A stretch of DNA of 64,000 bases from Monodelphis domestica (GCF_027887165.1 NC_077232.1:7401391-7465390), one strand, 5' to 3'. Positions 1 to 12,415 are shown, counted from the first letter of the stretch. Notes: generated by a model from the sequence alone, not told the origin. Numbers and translations are program-made.

Positions 1-361
1 GACCCTCCCCCAAGTGCTGCACGCTTGGCTCTGGACTTTTTCTAAAGGTTCGTCAATTCTGCTGACTTTTTCCTTTCAAAGTATTATCTGTCATCTGTGA
101 CCGATCTTTGGGAAGACGTGGGAGGGGGCGCCTTGAGAAATCGGGGTGATGGTAAAGAGAAAACGAAGTGGCAAACTTGGGGGAGAAAGATTTGGGGCTT
201 TATGGTGCCTGGCACATGGTAGGAGCTGGCCACAGGGCTAATGGCCCTTCTGCTTTGTAGGAGAAGTTAAATTCAGAATGATTCTGTGTCCGAAACAAAA
301 TGCCTTCTGGGGGTGGGTTGGGGGGATTCTCCAGAGCGAAGCCCGCTCTGTGCCCCCTTAC
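1..361 (-). other. DRAP1 intron 4 (to window edge)
   Basis: Sequence between the exon 4 donor (GT at 360-361 on the minus strand) and the left edge. I found no frame matching the next DRAP1 exon (the GRKPGSGGRK region) and no recognisable repeat, so this is read as intron. Confidence 0.6.
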
Positions 362-1654
362 CTTCGGGTTCCCTTCTCTCCATCTAGATGGTTATCTTCC
401 CCATCTCCCTGCATGTCTGGCACGGCAGCCACCAGGTCCTTCAAGAAATCAAACTGCTGCTCCAGCTCAATGCACTGTTTCCTAGAAGGGGAGGCCACAG
501 GGGACTGAGCCCTTCTGTCCGGGGCTCCAGGGGGAAGAGAACGAAGGGGAGGGAAGGGTGGGGAAGGGCAGGGGATCTATCTGCCCACAGACTTCTGGGC
601 AGGAGGCCGCAGGGACTCTAAAGATGAAAAACTGGAAGGGCCCTTCCTGGGACAGAGCAAAGGGAGGCCTGGAATGGGGAGGGGCCATCTGGAGGCCAAA
701 CAGAGATCCAGACCTCAGAATTTGATGATTTTGGCAAAGTGAGAGGCAGAGGGAAGGGGGTGAGGCAGGGGCTAGAGAGGGGAATGAAAGTGGGCCTTCT
801 GGGGCAGGAGTCCAGCCTCCCTGCCAGGACTCACAGGTGGGAGGTGGTCATAGTCTTGGCATTCCGAGACTGGGTCACTTGACAGGCTTTCTTTAGCAGT
901 GATTCCAAAAACAGTTCTAATGCCCGGGCTGAGGGAGGGCGCTGGTCAAGAAAAACCAGAGAACCCCGACCCAGCCCTGAGCCCCCGGCCCCCTAGAGCC
1001 CCAGGTCCTCCTCCCCGGCCCCACTTTCCCCATCCCGCTCAGTCCCAGCCCTCCAGCCCCTGGGGGCCCAGGATACAGATGATGACCGGCACTGCCGCGG
1101 CCACTTTGCCGATCTCCTCGTCCGTCTGCATGATCTTCTTGATTCTGGCCTGTGGGGGGAAGGGGGGGCAAAGAACCGCTTTGAGAACAGGCGCATGGAC
1201 GCCCCGCCCCAAGAGCAAAGGGACACGGGCCCGGGGAAACCAAGGGGGTACTGGTCCGTAGGGTCCAGTTATGGTGGGAGGACAGAGGCAGCAAGTGTGG
1301 GGAGCGGGTGGCAAAACGATGGCTGGAAGGGGGAGCCGGGGGAAGGGGACCTGAGAGCGCTGGGGGCGGGGCTCCGGGGTCTTCAGCCCCGGTAGGGGAT
1401 GAAGAGATGGGAAGAAAATCGGGGCCCGGGAGAAGGAGTGAAGGGGGCGGTAGGAAGGTGGCTGCGGGGGAGGGCGAGAGGGGCGCAGGACTTGAACGGG
1501 GCTGCCTCTGTTGTGGGGGATCGGGGCCCCGGGGGGAGGGGGCGGCTGCGGGCCGGGACGGCCGGGCGAGCGCGGGGCCGGAGGCCCGAGGGGGCCGGGA
1601 ACGGGGCCTCACCGGCGGGAAGCGCGCATTGTATTTCTTCTTCTTGCTCGGCAT
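362..1654 (-). CDS. DRAP1: DRAP1 (NC2-alpha), 5' part, cut by window edge
   Basis: Negative cofactor 2 alpha pairs with DR1 (NC2-beta) through a histone fold. The dimer sits on TBP-DNA in the nucleus and represses RNA polymerase II initiation. Exons on the minus strand: 1613-1654 (residues 1-14, start [14 protein letters not shown]), 1077-1149 (15-38), 835-928 (40-69) and 362-481 (71-109). Split codons Ser39 and Leu70 join in phase, with GT-AG at every junction; the exon 2 donor is GTATCC. The histone fold spans about residues 10-85 ([24 protein letters not shown], then [17 protein letters not shown]). The acidic, proline-rich C-terminal half of the roughly 205-aa protein lies off the left edge. 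The start is the conserved MPSKKKK methionine inside a CpG island. The visible part is nearly identical to the human protein as I remember it. Confidence 0.95.
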
Positions 1655-2183
1655 CTCGGGGCCTCTTCCTGCCGCCGCCGCCGCCGCTGCTCTCGCCGCA
1701 CCTCGGCCTCGGCCCTCCGGCCCCGGCCCCGGCTCCGGCCCCGGTTCCTCGGGCTCCTCCGCCGCGGGTTCTCAGGCTCCGGCTGCGGCCCTGCCCGGGT
1801 CCTAGCGCCGGGCTGCCTCCTGCGCCTCCGGGTCCTAGCGCCGGGCTCCTGCTCGCTCCTCAGGGTCCTAGCGCCCTCTCGAGCTCGCTCGGGCCCTCTC
1901 TGCTCCGCAGCGACCCGGCACCCGCGCTCCACCTCCCATAGACGAGCGGAGGAGGAGGAGGACGGCGCTCGCCCCGCCTCCCTGCTGCTGGAGGAACGCC
2001 CTCAACTGCCCCGCCCTCAGCCGCGCTCAAACCGGGAGCCTCCGCGGAAAGGCCACGCTTCCCATTGGCCGCGTCCTCCGCCACGTCCGGATGAGTCCCG
2101 CCCCCGGCCCCCTCGCTGACTGTTCCCCTACGGCGGCCGGCGGTTGTCGATAAAGTTATTGTTGAGGCGGCAGGCGGCCCAAG
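1655..2183. promoter_or_regulatory. Shared CpG-island promoter of DRAP1 and C11orf68
   Basis: The two start codons face away from each other and are only 529 bp apart. The interval is very GC- and CpG-rich, with an inverted CCAAT box (ATTGG at 2064-2068). This is the layout of a bidirectional housekeeping promoter. The CpG-rich zone extends from about 1200 to 2500 into both first introns. Transcription starts cannot be fixed from sequence. Confidence 0.75.
1798..1882. repeat. Three-copy ~33-bp tandem repeat in DRAP1 5' UTR/promoter
   Basis: The 13-mer GGGTCCTAGCGCC recurs at 1798, 1830 and 1863, each followed by GGGCT- or CTCTCG-like variants. It lies 140-230 bp upstream of the DRAP1 start codon, probably in its 5' leader. 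Confidence 0.75.
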
Positions 2184-3665
<1,482 letters not shown>

Positions 3666-3990
3666 CTGGGAGCCTGGACATGGGGCGGGCAGGGCGGAGA
3701 CAATCATTCTGGCCGGGCCACTGGCCACCCGCCTCCTCGGCTTTGGGCACCGGCCTTGGGCACCGGCCTTGGGCCTCAGGAAGGGGGAAGGGCTGCCCCC
3801 TTGGCTGGCCTAGGCAGCTGGAAGCGGGCACGATGCCACCCCCCACCCCAGTGTCGGCCCAGGTGATGGAGGCAGAAGGGGACCCTCTCCCTTGGAGAGC
3901 CCCCGCTGAGCTCCTCCCCTGCTTTGAGCTGCCCCACCCCCACCCCTGGCTGCAGCAGCACAGAACCCTGTTAGCTCTGGGGAGAGCAGT

Positions 3991-4010
3991 GCATCCTGGG
4001 AGTTGTAGTT
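3991..4010 (-). promoter_or_regulatory. ZNF143/SBS-like motif in C11orf68 3' UTR
   Basis: On the minus strand this reads AACTACAACTCCCAGGATGC, an essentially perfect match to the ACTACAAYTCCCAGNATGC motif bound by ZNF143 (SBS). It lies 325 bp past the stop codon rather than in a promoter. Occupancy is not shown. Confidence 0.6.
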
Positions 4011-4189
4011 CTGACTGCACCTGCCACTAGGAGGGGCACCCTGCTAGGCCCCCACCTCACCCCTCCCTCCTGGTTTACCAGTTTGTAGATTTGGGTGGCA
4101 GCTGGTTGTATCAGGTTTGATGAGGACTGGTGTTAGAGGAGCTGCTGAGGTCGGAACTAGCCTAAGGACCAAGACCTGGGGAGCCTCTG

Positions 4190-4640
4190 CTGGCTCCCAT
4201 CACCTCCAAGCTCGGCCCGGCATGAAAGCCCTTCACGACCCAGGCCCCTCCTTCCTTCCCAGCATTCGGACACTTTATTCCCTTCCTTGAACTCCACAAC
4301 CTCCCAGTGCAGTGCACTGGCCTGGCTGCCCTTGCACAGGCGGCACCATCTCCCGACTCCGGGCCTTTGTTCTGGCTGTGCCCTGTGCCTGGAATGTTTT
4401 TCCTTTTCACCTCTGCCTCCTGCCTTCCCTGGCCCCCTTCAGGACTCTGCAGAAGGCCTTTCCCTTTACCCACTGTATATATCTTGTGTCTACATAGTTA
4501 TTGACATGTTGTCTCTTCCATTAGAATGTGAGCCCTTTGAGGGAAGGGTCCCTATTTTTTGCTTTCCTTTGTACCCATAGCACTTAGCACAGTGCCTGGT
4601 GCCTCATAAGCCCTGAATAAAAGCTTGTCGACTGACCAGT
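4190..4640 (+). mobile_element. L2 LINE 3'-end relic forming the C11orf68 3' UTR end
   Basis: Contains the L2 landmarks in order: GCCTTTGTTCTGGCTGTGCC, TGCCTGGAATG, GAATGTGAGCCCTTTGAGGG, AGCACAGTGCCTGG and terminal CTGAATAAAAGCTTG. Similar shorter L2 tails lie at 16540-16665 and 19955-20055. Confidence 0.7.
4616..4621 (+). terminator. Likely C11orf68 polyadenylation signal AATAAA
   Basis: First AATAAA after the stop at 3665, giving a 3' UTR of about 0.97 kb. It sits inside the L2 3' end. Confidence 0.6.
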
Positions 4641-4737
4641 CCTGTGATAGCTTTACTCACTCTCCCATAGCCTTCCAGTCCCTCCCTGACAGCTAGTTAG
4701 GGGTTTGCTTTCATGAAGCAGGGAGGCAGCATAGCTC

Positions 4738-4850
4738 TTATCCCCATTTTACAGATAAGGAAACTAAGGCACAGATATCAGGTGACTTGTCCAACATCAC
4801 CCAGCTGCCAGGGTTGCAATTCCAAACCCAGTCTTCCTTTTACTCTATAA
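4738..4850 (-). mobile_element. MIR SINE fragment
   Basis: CCCCATTTTACAGATAAGGAAACTAAGGC followed by GTGACTTGTCCAACATCAC is the reverse-orientation MIR core. Confidence 0.6.
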
Positions 4851-5612
4851 TATTTACCTCTGAGTCAAACTTGGTTTACGTCAACAAGCAATGACTGTGT
4901 TCCCATAGAATATATAAGGATCTCTACCTTGTTCTGCAGGGGAGGGAGTTGTTAATTAAGCAGATCCTATTCTCAAACCAGTTTGTACCCAACAATTGAG
5001 GACTCACCCCCCCCCAGGGTGAGGGAGCCCCTTATTTAAGCCTCGAAGGAGGATGAGGAGGGAAGACCGTCCCAGGCTCAGAAGGTTCTGGACAGGTGTG
5101 GATTTGAAGTCACCTCTTGACTTGCTTGCAGTATCTTGTGAGAATCCTCGGGGGATCCTTGAAGACAGAACGGCTGACTCCCATTCTGTTCAGTGACCTG
5201 CTGATGAACACCGAGAGACGGGTGCTTGCCACCCAAGAAAGGTGCTGGCTACAGTCATGGAAAACCCACACAGAATCCAATTGCTTCACCCTCACCCTTC
5301 TATCCTAGAGTTGGAAAAGGGGTTTGAAAAATCAATCCATCCCTTTTATTTTGACACAACAGCTATTTGCCAGTGACCGGCCCTCTGTACTCCTTAACTT
5401 GGTGTTTTTCTCCTCAAAACAATTGGATTGTTAACAGGGAAGCTAGAGAAATGTGTCTGTCATACCGTGAAGTTCTTGACAATTGGATGGGCCTTGGGTT
5501 CCCTGCTTTTCCACCTTGACACCATTCACATCATTGTGGCCTTATTTCCTTTGTGGATATCACTTCCTCTTTTCCCATGTTCCCCTGGATCATTCCTTAT
5601 GGTCCTGTCATT
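4851..5612. other. Intergenic, nothing recognised
   Basis: Mixed-composition sequence after C11orf68. Short open frames (for example 5117-5308) have no known motif. A short C run lies near 5009. Confidence 0.5.
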
Positions 5613-7850
5613 TTCCTTTTCTTTTTTTTGTTTTCTTTTTTTATTTGAATTAGTTTATTTAGTCAATTTAGAACATTATTCCTTGGTTACAATAATCACA
5701 TTTCCCTCCCTCCCCTCCACCCTCCCTTCCCCTGTAGCCAACGCACAATTTCATTGGGTATTACATGTGTCCTTGATCAGAACCTATTTCCATGTTGTTG
5801 TTTACACTAGGATGTTCATTTAGAGTCTACATCCCCAACCATATCCCCATGAACCCATGCAATCAAGCAGTTTTTCTTTGGTGTTTTTACTCCCACCGTT
5901 TTTCCTCTGAATGTGGAGAGCGTTCTTTCTCATAGATTTCTCCAAGTTGTTAGGATCACTGCATTGCCACTAATGGAAAAGTCCATCACATTTGATTGTA
6001 CCACAGTGTCAGTCTCTGTGCACATTGTTTTCCTGGTTCTGCTCCTTTCACTGCATAAATTCCTGGAGGTCAGTCCAGTTCACATGGAGTCCCTCCAGTT
6101 CATCATTCCTTTGAGCACAATAGTATTCCATCACCAACATATACCACAATTTGTTCAGCCATGCCCCAATTGAAGGGCATCCCCTCATTTTCCAATTTTT
6201 TGCCACCACAAAGAGTGCAGCTATGCATATTCTTGTACATGTATTTTTCCTTATTATCTCTTTGGGGTACAAACCCAACAGTGCTATGGCTGCATCAAAG
6301 GGCAGACAGTCTTTTATCGCCCTTTGGACATAGTTCCAAATTGCCCTCCAGAATGGTTGGATCCATTCACAACTCCACCAGCAGTGCATTAATGTCCCAA
6401 CTTTGCCACATCCCCTCCAACATTCATTACTTTTCTTTGCTGTCATGTTAGCCAATTTGCTAGGTGAGATGATACCTCAGAGTTGTTTTGATTTGCATCT
6501 CTCTGATTATAAGAGATTTAGAACACTTCTTCATGTGCTTATTAATAGTTTTGATTTCTTTGGCTGAGAACTGCCTGTTCATGTCCCATTTATCAATTGG
6601 AGAATGGCTTGATTTTTTGTACAATTGGTTTAGCTCTATATAAATTTGAGTAATTAGAATTAGACCTTTATTGGAGGTTTTTGTAATGAAGATTGTTTCC
6701 CAATTTGTTGCTTCCCTTCTAATTTTGTATGCATTAGTTTTGTTTGTACAAAATCTTTTTAATTTGATGTAATCAAAATGATTTATTTTACATTTTGTGA
6801 TTTTTTTTCTAGCTCTTGCTTGGTTTTAAAGTCTTTCCTTTCCCAAGATCTGATAAGTATACTATTCTGTGTTTGCCTAATTTGCTTATAGTTTCCTTCT
6901 TTATATCCAGGTCATTCACCCATTCTGAGTTTATCTTGGTGTAGGGTGTGAGATGTTAATCCAAACCTAATCCCGCCCATACTGTCTTCCAGTTTTTCCA
7001 GCAGTTTTTATCAAATAGTGGATTTTGGTCCCAAAAGCTGGGCTCTTTGGGCTTATCATAGACTGTCTTGCTGAGGTCACTTACCCCTAGTCTATTCCAC
7101 TGATCCTCCTTTCTGTCTCTTAGCCAGTACCAAATTGTTTTGATGACCACTGCTTTATAGTATAGTTTGAGATCTGGGACTGCAAGGCCCCCTTCCTTTG
7201 CATTTTTTTTCATGGTTTTCCTAGATATCATTGATCTTTTGTTCTTCCAAATAAACTTTGTTATGGTTTTTTTCTAATTCAGTAAAAAAGTTTTTTGGTA
7301 GTTCAATGGGTATGGCACTAAATAAGTAATAATTTGGACAGGATTGTCATTTTTATTATGTTAGCTTATCCTACCCATGAGCAATCAATGTTTCTCCAAT
7401 TGTTTAGATCTAGTCTTAATTGTGTGGGGAGTGTTTTGTAGTTGTGTTCATATAGTCCCTGTGTTTGTCTCGGCAGATAGATTCCTAAGTATTTTATATT
7501 GTCTAGGGTGATTTTGAATGGAATTTCTCTTTCTAATGCCTGCTGCTGGGATGAGTTGGAGATATATAGAAATGCTGATGACTTATTTGGGTTTTTTTGT
7601 ATCCTGCAACTTTGCTAAAGTTGTTGATTATTTCAACTAGATTTTTGGTTGATTCTCTAGGACTCGTTAAGTAGACCGTCATATAATCGGCAAAGAGGGA
7701 TAGCTTGGCCTCCTCATTGCCTATTTTAATACCTTCAATTTCTTTTTCTGATATGGGTTGTTTCAGTAGTCTATTTCTTCCTCTGTTAGTCTAGGCAGTT
7801 TATATTTTGGTAAGTATTCATCCATATCACCTTTATTTTCCTTTTCATTC
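5613..7850 (-). mobile_element. 5'-truncated L1 LINE with ORF2 3' half and 3' end
   Basis: The element reads on the minus strand. Its 3' tail is the T-rich stretch at 5613-5641. The frame 6048-6455 encodes the L1 ORF2 C-terminus (WWSCEWIQPFWRAIWNYV, KNTCTRICIAALFVVAKNWK, MEYYCAQRN). The frame 6956-7231 encodes an upstream part (EGGLAVPDLKLYYKAVVIKT, WYWLRDRKEDQWNRLG). Farther 5' (about 7640-7730) is the reverse-transcriptase FADDM region, here FADYM. Directly before it comes [11 protein letters not shown] at about 7740-7800, normally some 200 residues earlier, so the middle of the RT domain is deleted. Stops and frameshifts show it is dead. Confidence 0.9.
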
Positions 7851-7996
7851 ACTTGTTCAGCCACCCCATAATCATTGGACACCTATTTTGTGGATCACAA
7901 AAAAAAAGTGCTGCCAGCAGCACTTTTACACGCATTTCATATCTTTGCTAGCACAAGAGGAATAAGGCAGAATTCATTCGAAAGGTATTTGTTGGG

Positions 7997-8182
7997 ACAG
8001 CTAGATAGTGGATAGAGTGCTGGACTGAGAGTTGGGAGGTCCTGGGTTCAAATCTGCTGTCAAACACTTCCTAGCTGTGTGACCCTGGGCAAGTCACATA
8101 ACCCCAATTGCCTAGGCCTCCCCATTCTTCTGCCTTGGAACCAATACTTAGTAACAATTCTAAGATGGAAGGTAAAGATTAA
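7997..8182 (+). mobile_element. tRNA-head SINE (GGTAAGGGTTT-tail type)
   Basis: GGACAGCTAGATAGTGGATAG head, GGGTTCAAATCTGC B-box-like motif, TGTGACCCTGGGCAAGTCAC core and GATGGAAGGTAAAGATTA tail. This is the commonest marsupial SINE type in the window. Confidence 0.85.
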
Positions 8183-8229
8183 AGGGGAGGACATTTATAG
8201 TCTAGGGTGCTGTCCCAGGATTATGTTTG

Positions 8230-9230
8230 TATTCATTCGGTTACTTGGGATTGTGAATTTTTTCACGTGGCTAGTCCTAATTTGTATTTCTTTCTTGGAA
8301 AACTTTGCATTGAGGTTCTTGAACAGATCTTTATGTGAATTCCTTCCAGGCTGTGTTTGTGGAACTTTTGTTGGGAGTGTTGAAAGGAAAGATTTCCCCA
8401 AATCCGGATATTTTTCTCTGATTCTAGCTGCATTGACTTTATCTGGGGAGAAACGTTTGCATTTTCTCGATGGAGACTCTCCATGGCTTTTCTTCTGTCC
8501 AGAACTTTCCGTTCTCTGGCTTTGGTCAGGGAGGTTCTCTCCCCACCTGGCCCATGGCCCTGCGGCCGGATGGCCAGGTCGAGGTACCTCTTCGGGCCCA
8601 TCCATCAAGGGCGGGATGAGGGGGATGGCCAGGGAGGCTGAGGCTTCCTACTCTCTCGGGTCCCCCTCACGGCCCGCAGCCAGCTTGGACCTCCCCGTTG
8701 CCCCTCGCTTTTCCTCTGGGGCCTGAGCGAAGGGGATGTCTGCCTGCTGCCTCCCACAGAGCACTGGCCGGGGCTGCGTGCGAAGGCTGAGTCAGGAGCC
8801 GGAGCCTCACGGGATCGGAATGCCACCGCCAGGGAGCGGAGATGCCACAGGGTTGACTCGCCTTGGCCGGAGAGGGGAGGTGGAAGTGAGGTGAGTCATG
8901 AGCGCTTACTCTGGGGCTCGTGGATTTCTCCCTGTGGGCCACCGAGGCAGGCATGGGGAGAGTCATCAAGCACAGATGCTCCGAGCCAGAGAAGGCTCAG
9001 CTTTCAAGGATGGAAAAGTCCCTCCTCCACACCTCCCAGAGAGGCTGCTGGGAGGAGTCACCTTCCCCCCAGGCTCATTCCTCCCCACCCCTGGCAGACA
9101 GGAAGACTGTCCTCCAGTGCTGGATCTCTCTAGGGCCTCCTGGATGTGCTTCCGAGCCTCAGTTTCCCCTGGAGCCATTCAGCACCTGAGCCCTGTAGTC
9201 CTGACCTCTCTCATCTCTGCCAGATGGTAA
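8230..9230. promoter_or_regulatory. Non-repetitive GC-rich stretch with AP-1 sites, possible enhancer
   Basis: No gene found. Perfect TGAGTCA motifs lie at 8788-8794 and 8892-8898 in a repeat-poor, GC-rich segment (about 8500-9060) located 9 kb upstream of FOSL1. Short open frames on both strands look random. Enhancer function is only a suggestion. Confidence 0.3.
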
Positions 9231-9269
9231 GGAGGGTCTGAATCCTAGAGAGGACCAGAGACGCCCTCT

Positions 9270-9745
9270 CCCTCCCCTTCCCATTTTACAGATGGAGAGA
9301 CTGAGGCTCAGAGAGACAAGGAACTTGCCAGTCACACAACTGGTTGGGGATCGAGCTGGAACTGGAACCCAGATCTTTCTTCTAAGTCAGGGTGTGGGGT
9401 TTGGGGCTGCCCCTCCCTTTCGTCATCACCAGTAACCCAGAGATCCAAATGCCTGGAATACCTCCCAGGCAGTTCCTTGGGAGAACATGTTGGCCCCTCA
9501 GCCATTCATTCCACAAATTGAGCGCCTTGTGGATGGTTAAAGAAGCAAAGGATGGAGCTGTGCCTGGAGTCAGGGAGGCCTGAGGTCTCATCTGACCTCG
9601 TTTTGTAGCCTGGGCGAGTCATGGAATTTCACTCAGCCTCGGTTTCCTCCTCTGTAAAATGAGGGTGATCACAGCATCCACCTGGAAGGGTTGTTGTGAG
9701 GATCATAGACAATAATGTTTGTAAAGCACTTACTAAGTACAAAGA
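9270..9745. mobile_element. Two MIR relics
   Basis: 9270-9400 is MIR in reverse (CATTTTACAGATGGAGAGACTGAGGC). 9548-9745 is MIR in forward orientation (CCTCGGTTTCCTCCTCTGTAAAATG, GGTTGTTGTGAGGATCATAG, GTAAAGCACTTAC). Confidence 0.7.
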
Positions 9746-10004
9746 AGGCTTCTCTGAACCCTTATTCCCTTCTCCCCTTTCTCCTCCTCTGAAGATTCCC
9801 CCCATCCCCTCTGCCTCCCCAGTTACTCATCCTTCTCCAGATCCACTCTGGTCCCTTTCCTCATGGGGCGAAGAGTCTAAGAGGGAAACAGCAGTTTCCC
9901 AGACATTACAGGACAAGTGACTTACACATCTGAACCTTTCTAGGGCTCACATTTTCTAGCAGTCAGGAAGGCTTCCTGGAGGAAGAGGCATTGGCAGTTG
10001 AAGG

Positions 10005-10915
10005 GGAAGTGTGGAAAGAGACAGAGAGTGGGAGGGAGAGGGAGGGGGAGAGAGGGAAGAAGGGAGAGGGATAAAGGGATGGAGAGAGAGGGAGGGAGGG
10101 AGGGAGAGGAGGAAGAGGGAGAGAAAGAGGAAGAGAGAAGGAGGAAGAGAGAAGGAGGGGGAGAAAGGATGGGAGAGAGGGAAGGAGAGAGAGCAGGAGA
10201 GAGAAGGGGAGAGAGGGAGGGAGAGGGAGAGAGGGAAAGAGAAGGGGAGAGAGGAAGAGAGAAGGAGGGAGGGAGAGGGAAAGAAGGAGAAAGAAGGGGA
10301 GAGAGGGAGAGAGGGAGAGAGAAGGAGGAAGAGAGAAGGAGGGGAGAAAGGATGGGAGGGAGAGAGAGAGGGAGGGAAGGAAGAAGGGAGGGAGAGAGTG
10401 AGAGGGAGGGAGTGAGAGGAGGAAGAGGGAGAGAAGGAGGAAGAGAGAAGGAGGGGGAGAAAGGATGGGAGAGAGGGAAGGAGAGAGAGAGGGAGGGAGA
10501 GGGAGAGAGAGAAAGAGAAGGGGAGAGAGGAAGAGAGAAGGAGGGAGGGAGAGGGAAAGAAGGAGAAAGAAGGGGAGAGAGGGAGGGGGGAGAGGGAGAG
10601 AGAAGGAGGAAGAGAGAAGGAGGGGAGAAAGGATGGGAGAGAGAGAGGGAGGGAGGGAAGAAGGGAGGGAGAGAGTGAGAGGGAGGGAGGGAGAGGAGGG
10701 AGAGAGAGGGAAAGAAGGAAGGAGGGAGGGAGAGAGGGAGAGGGAAGGAGAGAGGGAGAGGGAGGGAGGGAGAGGAGGGAGAGAGAGGGAAAGAAGGAAG
10801 GAGGGAGGGAGAGAGGGAGAGGGAAGGAGGGTGGGAGAGAGGGAGAGGGAGAGAGAGAGAGGGAGAGGGAGAGAGGGAGAGGGAGGGAGGGAGAGAGGGA
10901 GGGAGGGAGAGAAGG
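10005..10915 (+). repeat. ~0.9-kb polypurine (GGGA/GAGA/GGAA) tract
   Basis: Almost pure A/G on the plus strand. It is made of GAGGGA, GAGAGA and GGAAGA units with an embedded longer pattern: GGAGAAAGGATGGGAG recurs near 10158, 10342, 10457 and 10627, so a block of about 280-300 bp has been duplicated. Long open frames here on both strands encode only Arg/Glu/Gly or Ser/Leu/Pro strings and are not genes. Confidence 0.95.
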
Positions 10916-12240
10916 GCATCTTAGGCAGTGGAACAATGAGGGCAAGATTCCAGGAAAGGCCCCAGGGCAGGTTTAGGGATCCAAGAGTTTAACTGGAGTA
11001 CGGTGTAGATAGGGATGACCAAGATGAGCCCGGGAGCCCAGGGCACTGCCATTGTACAAGGTCTTGAATGCCAGGCAAAGGAATTCCCGGTGTGGGGAGG
11101 AGAAGCCGGGGGAAGAGCTCCTCCCGGTCCCTGCTGTTTCCATCCCGTCTCCCCAAAAGATAGAGGCTGCGAAGGGGCAGGTTTCGGGGCCCCTGGGAGG
11201 CCCTCAGTCGTGTCCGCCCCTCCCCCAGCTGTGGGCCTCCCGGGAGGCTGGCAGCCCGGGATGCGCTATAGGAAACAGGAAATGACTGGCTGGAGAGAAG
11301 GCGATGGGCCCGCTTGGACGGGGTTCAAGGCCCCCAAATGGGGAATTTCCCGGGCTGAGGCTGAGGCCGGAGGGAGGGGCAGGGAGGCGTCCCAGCCCTT
11401 GGCAACCTGACCCACACGGGGTTGATTCATCCCGGGGGAAACTCCCGGTTCATCCATTCCCATCCTCGGGAGGCTTCCCTGAGAGGCCAGCCGGGCTGCA
11501 GCCCTTCTCCATCCTCGGGGAGAGGGCCAGCAGCTGGGGGCGCTGGGGGGCAGCCCAGGGGTGGTTCAGTCACTAAATGCCTCTTGGAGCTCTGAATCTC
11601 TTCCAAACCCCAAATCCTTTTCTTGGGAGTCAGAAGCTTCCTGTCTGCCTGGGGGGGGGGGGGACGGGGGGGGGGGGACGACAGGGGGGGGCATGGCCAG
11701 CTGTCTGGCTTTTTCCAGCAGAGCCAAGGATTGGTTTTCCAGCTGGTGCCTTGCCGCCCCCCCTCCTTGGTCTACTTCATTTAGAGCTGGCAGGGAAGAG
11801 ATGCCTCCTGGGAGCCGGGACTCCTGGGTTCCATTCTTGGTGCATGGCTGGACCTTTCCACTGGTCTGATAAGACACTGTGTGCCCAGGGCCAGGGGGAT
11901 GGATGGGAGGCCGTCTTGGAAAGGTGTACCGAGTGACTCATCCTTCCAACTTGGGCTGCTCCCCCTCTGTGACTCAGTTTCCCCCAGGCATTTGGAGTTC
12001 CTCCCATAATGAGGTGTGGCAGAGGTATTGGCCAATCGGATCTCCCTTAGGACCTTTCCTCCCAAAGCGGGAGACCTTGTGCTTTCCCAGCGTGAGCCCA
12101 GTACCTGGCTAGGAGAGGGTGTCCCATAAACAGGACCTCCCCCCCCCCCCATTCCTCCTGGTCCTCGGCCCTCCCTTCACAGCCACACCAAACCTAGGCG
12201 AAAGGGCTCCTGTGCCTCCCCATGTTAAGACTTGGGTCTG
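10916..12240. other. Intergenic, GC-rich, no gene
   Basis: No recognised coding sequence. Holds G homopolymer blocks (about 11650-11692), an AP-1 site TGACTCA (11934-11940) and a C run near 12139-12150. Confidence 0.5.
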
Positions 12241-12415
12241 GGGCAGCCAGATGGCACAGTGGGTAGAACACCGGGCACGGAACAGGGAAGACCCGGCCCC
12301 AGATCTGGCCTCAGACACTTCCCGGCTGTGTGACCCTGGGCAAGTCACTTGAGCCCCATTGCCTAGTCCCTACTGCTCTTCTGCCTTGGATTGACTCTAA
12401 GCCGGAAGGGAAGGG
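12241..12415 (+). mobile_element. tRNA-head SINE (GGTAAGGGTTT-tail type)
   Basis: GGGCAGCCAGATGGCACAGTG head, CTGTGTGACCCTGGGCAAGT core and CTAAGCCGGAAGGGAAGGGT tail. Confidence 0.85.

Noticed and set aside
917-1654. 245-codon minus frame starting at the DRAP1 ATG
   Set aside because: Only the first 14 codons are DRAP1; the rest reads through intron 1, where a good GTGAGG donor lies.
6048-7231. Minus-strand coding frames as host genes
   Set aside because: Both are L1 ORF2 pieces.
7997-8080. tRNA gene in SINE heads (here and in about 20 other SINEs)
   Set aside because: The heads keep only B-box-like pieces within SINE bodies and lack a foldable tRNA.
9956-10945. Open frames of 226-329 codons on both strands
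   Set aside because: They are Ser/Leu/Pro or Arg/Glu/Gly strings produced by the polypurine tract, with no splice or start support.
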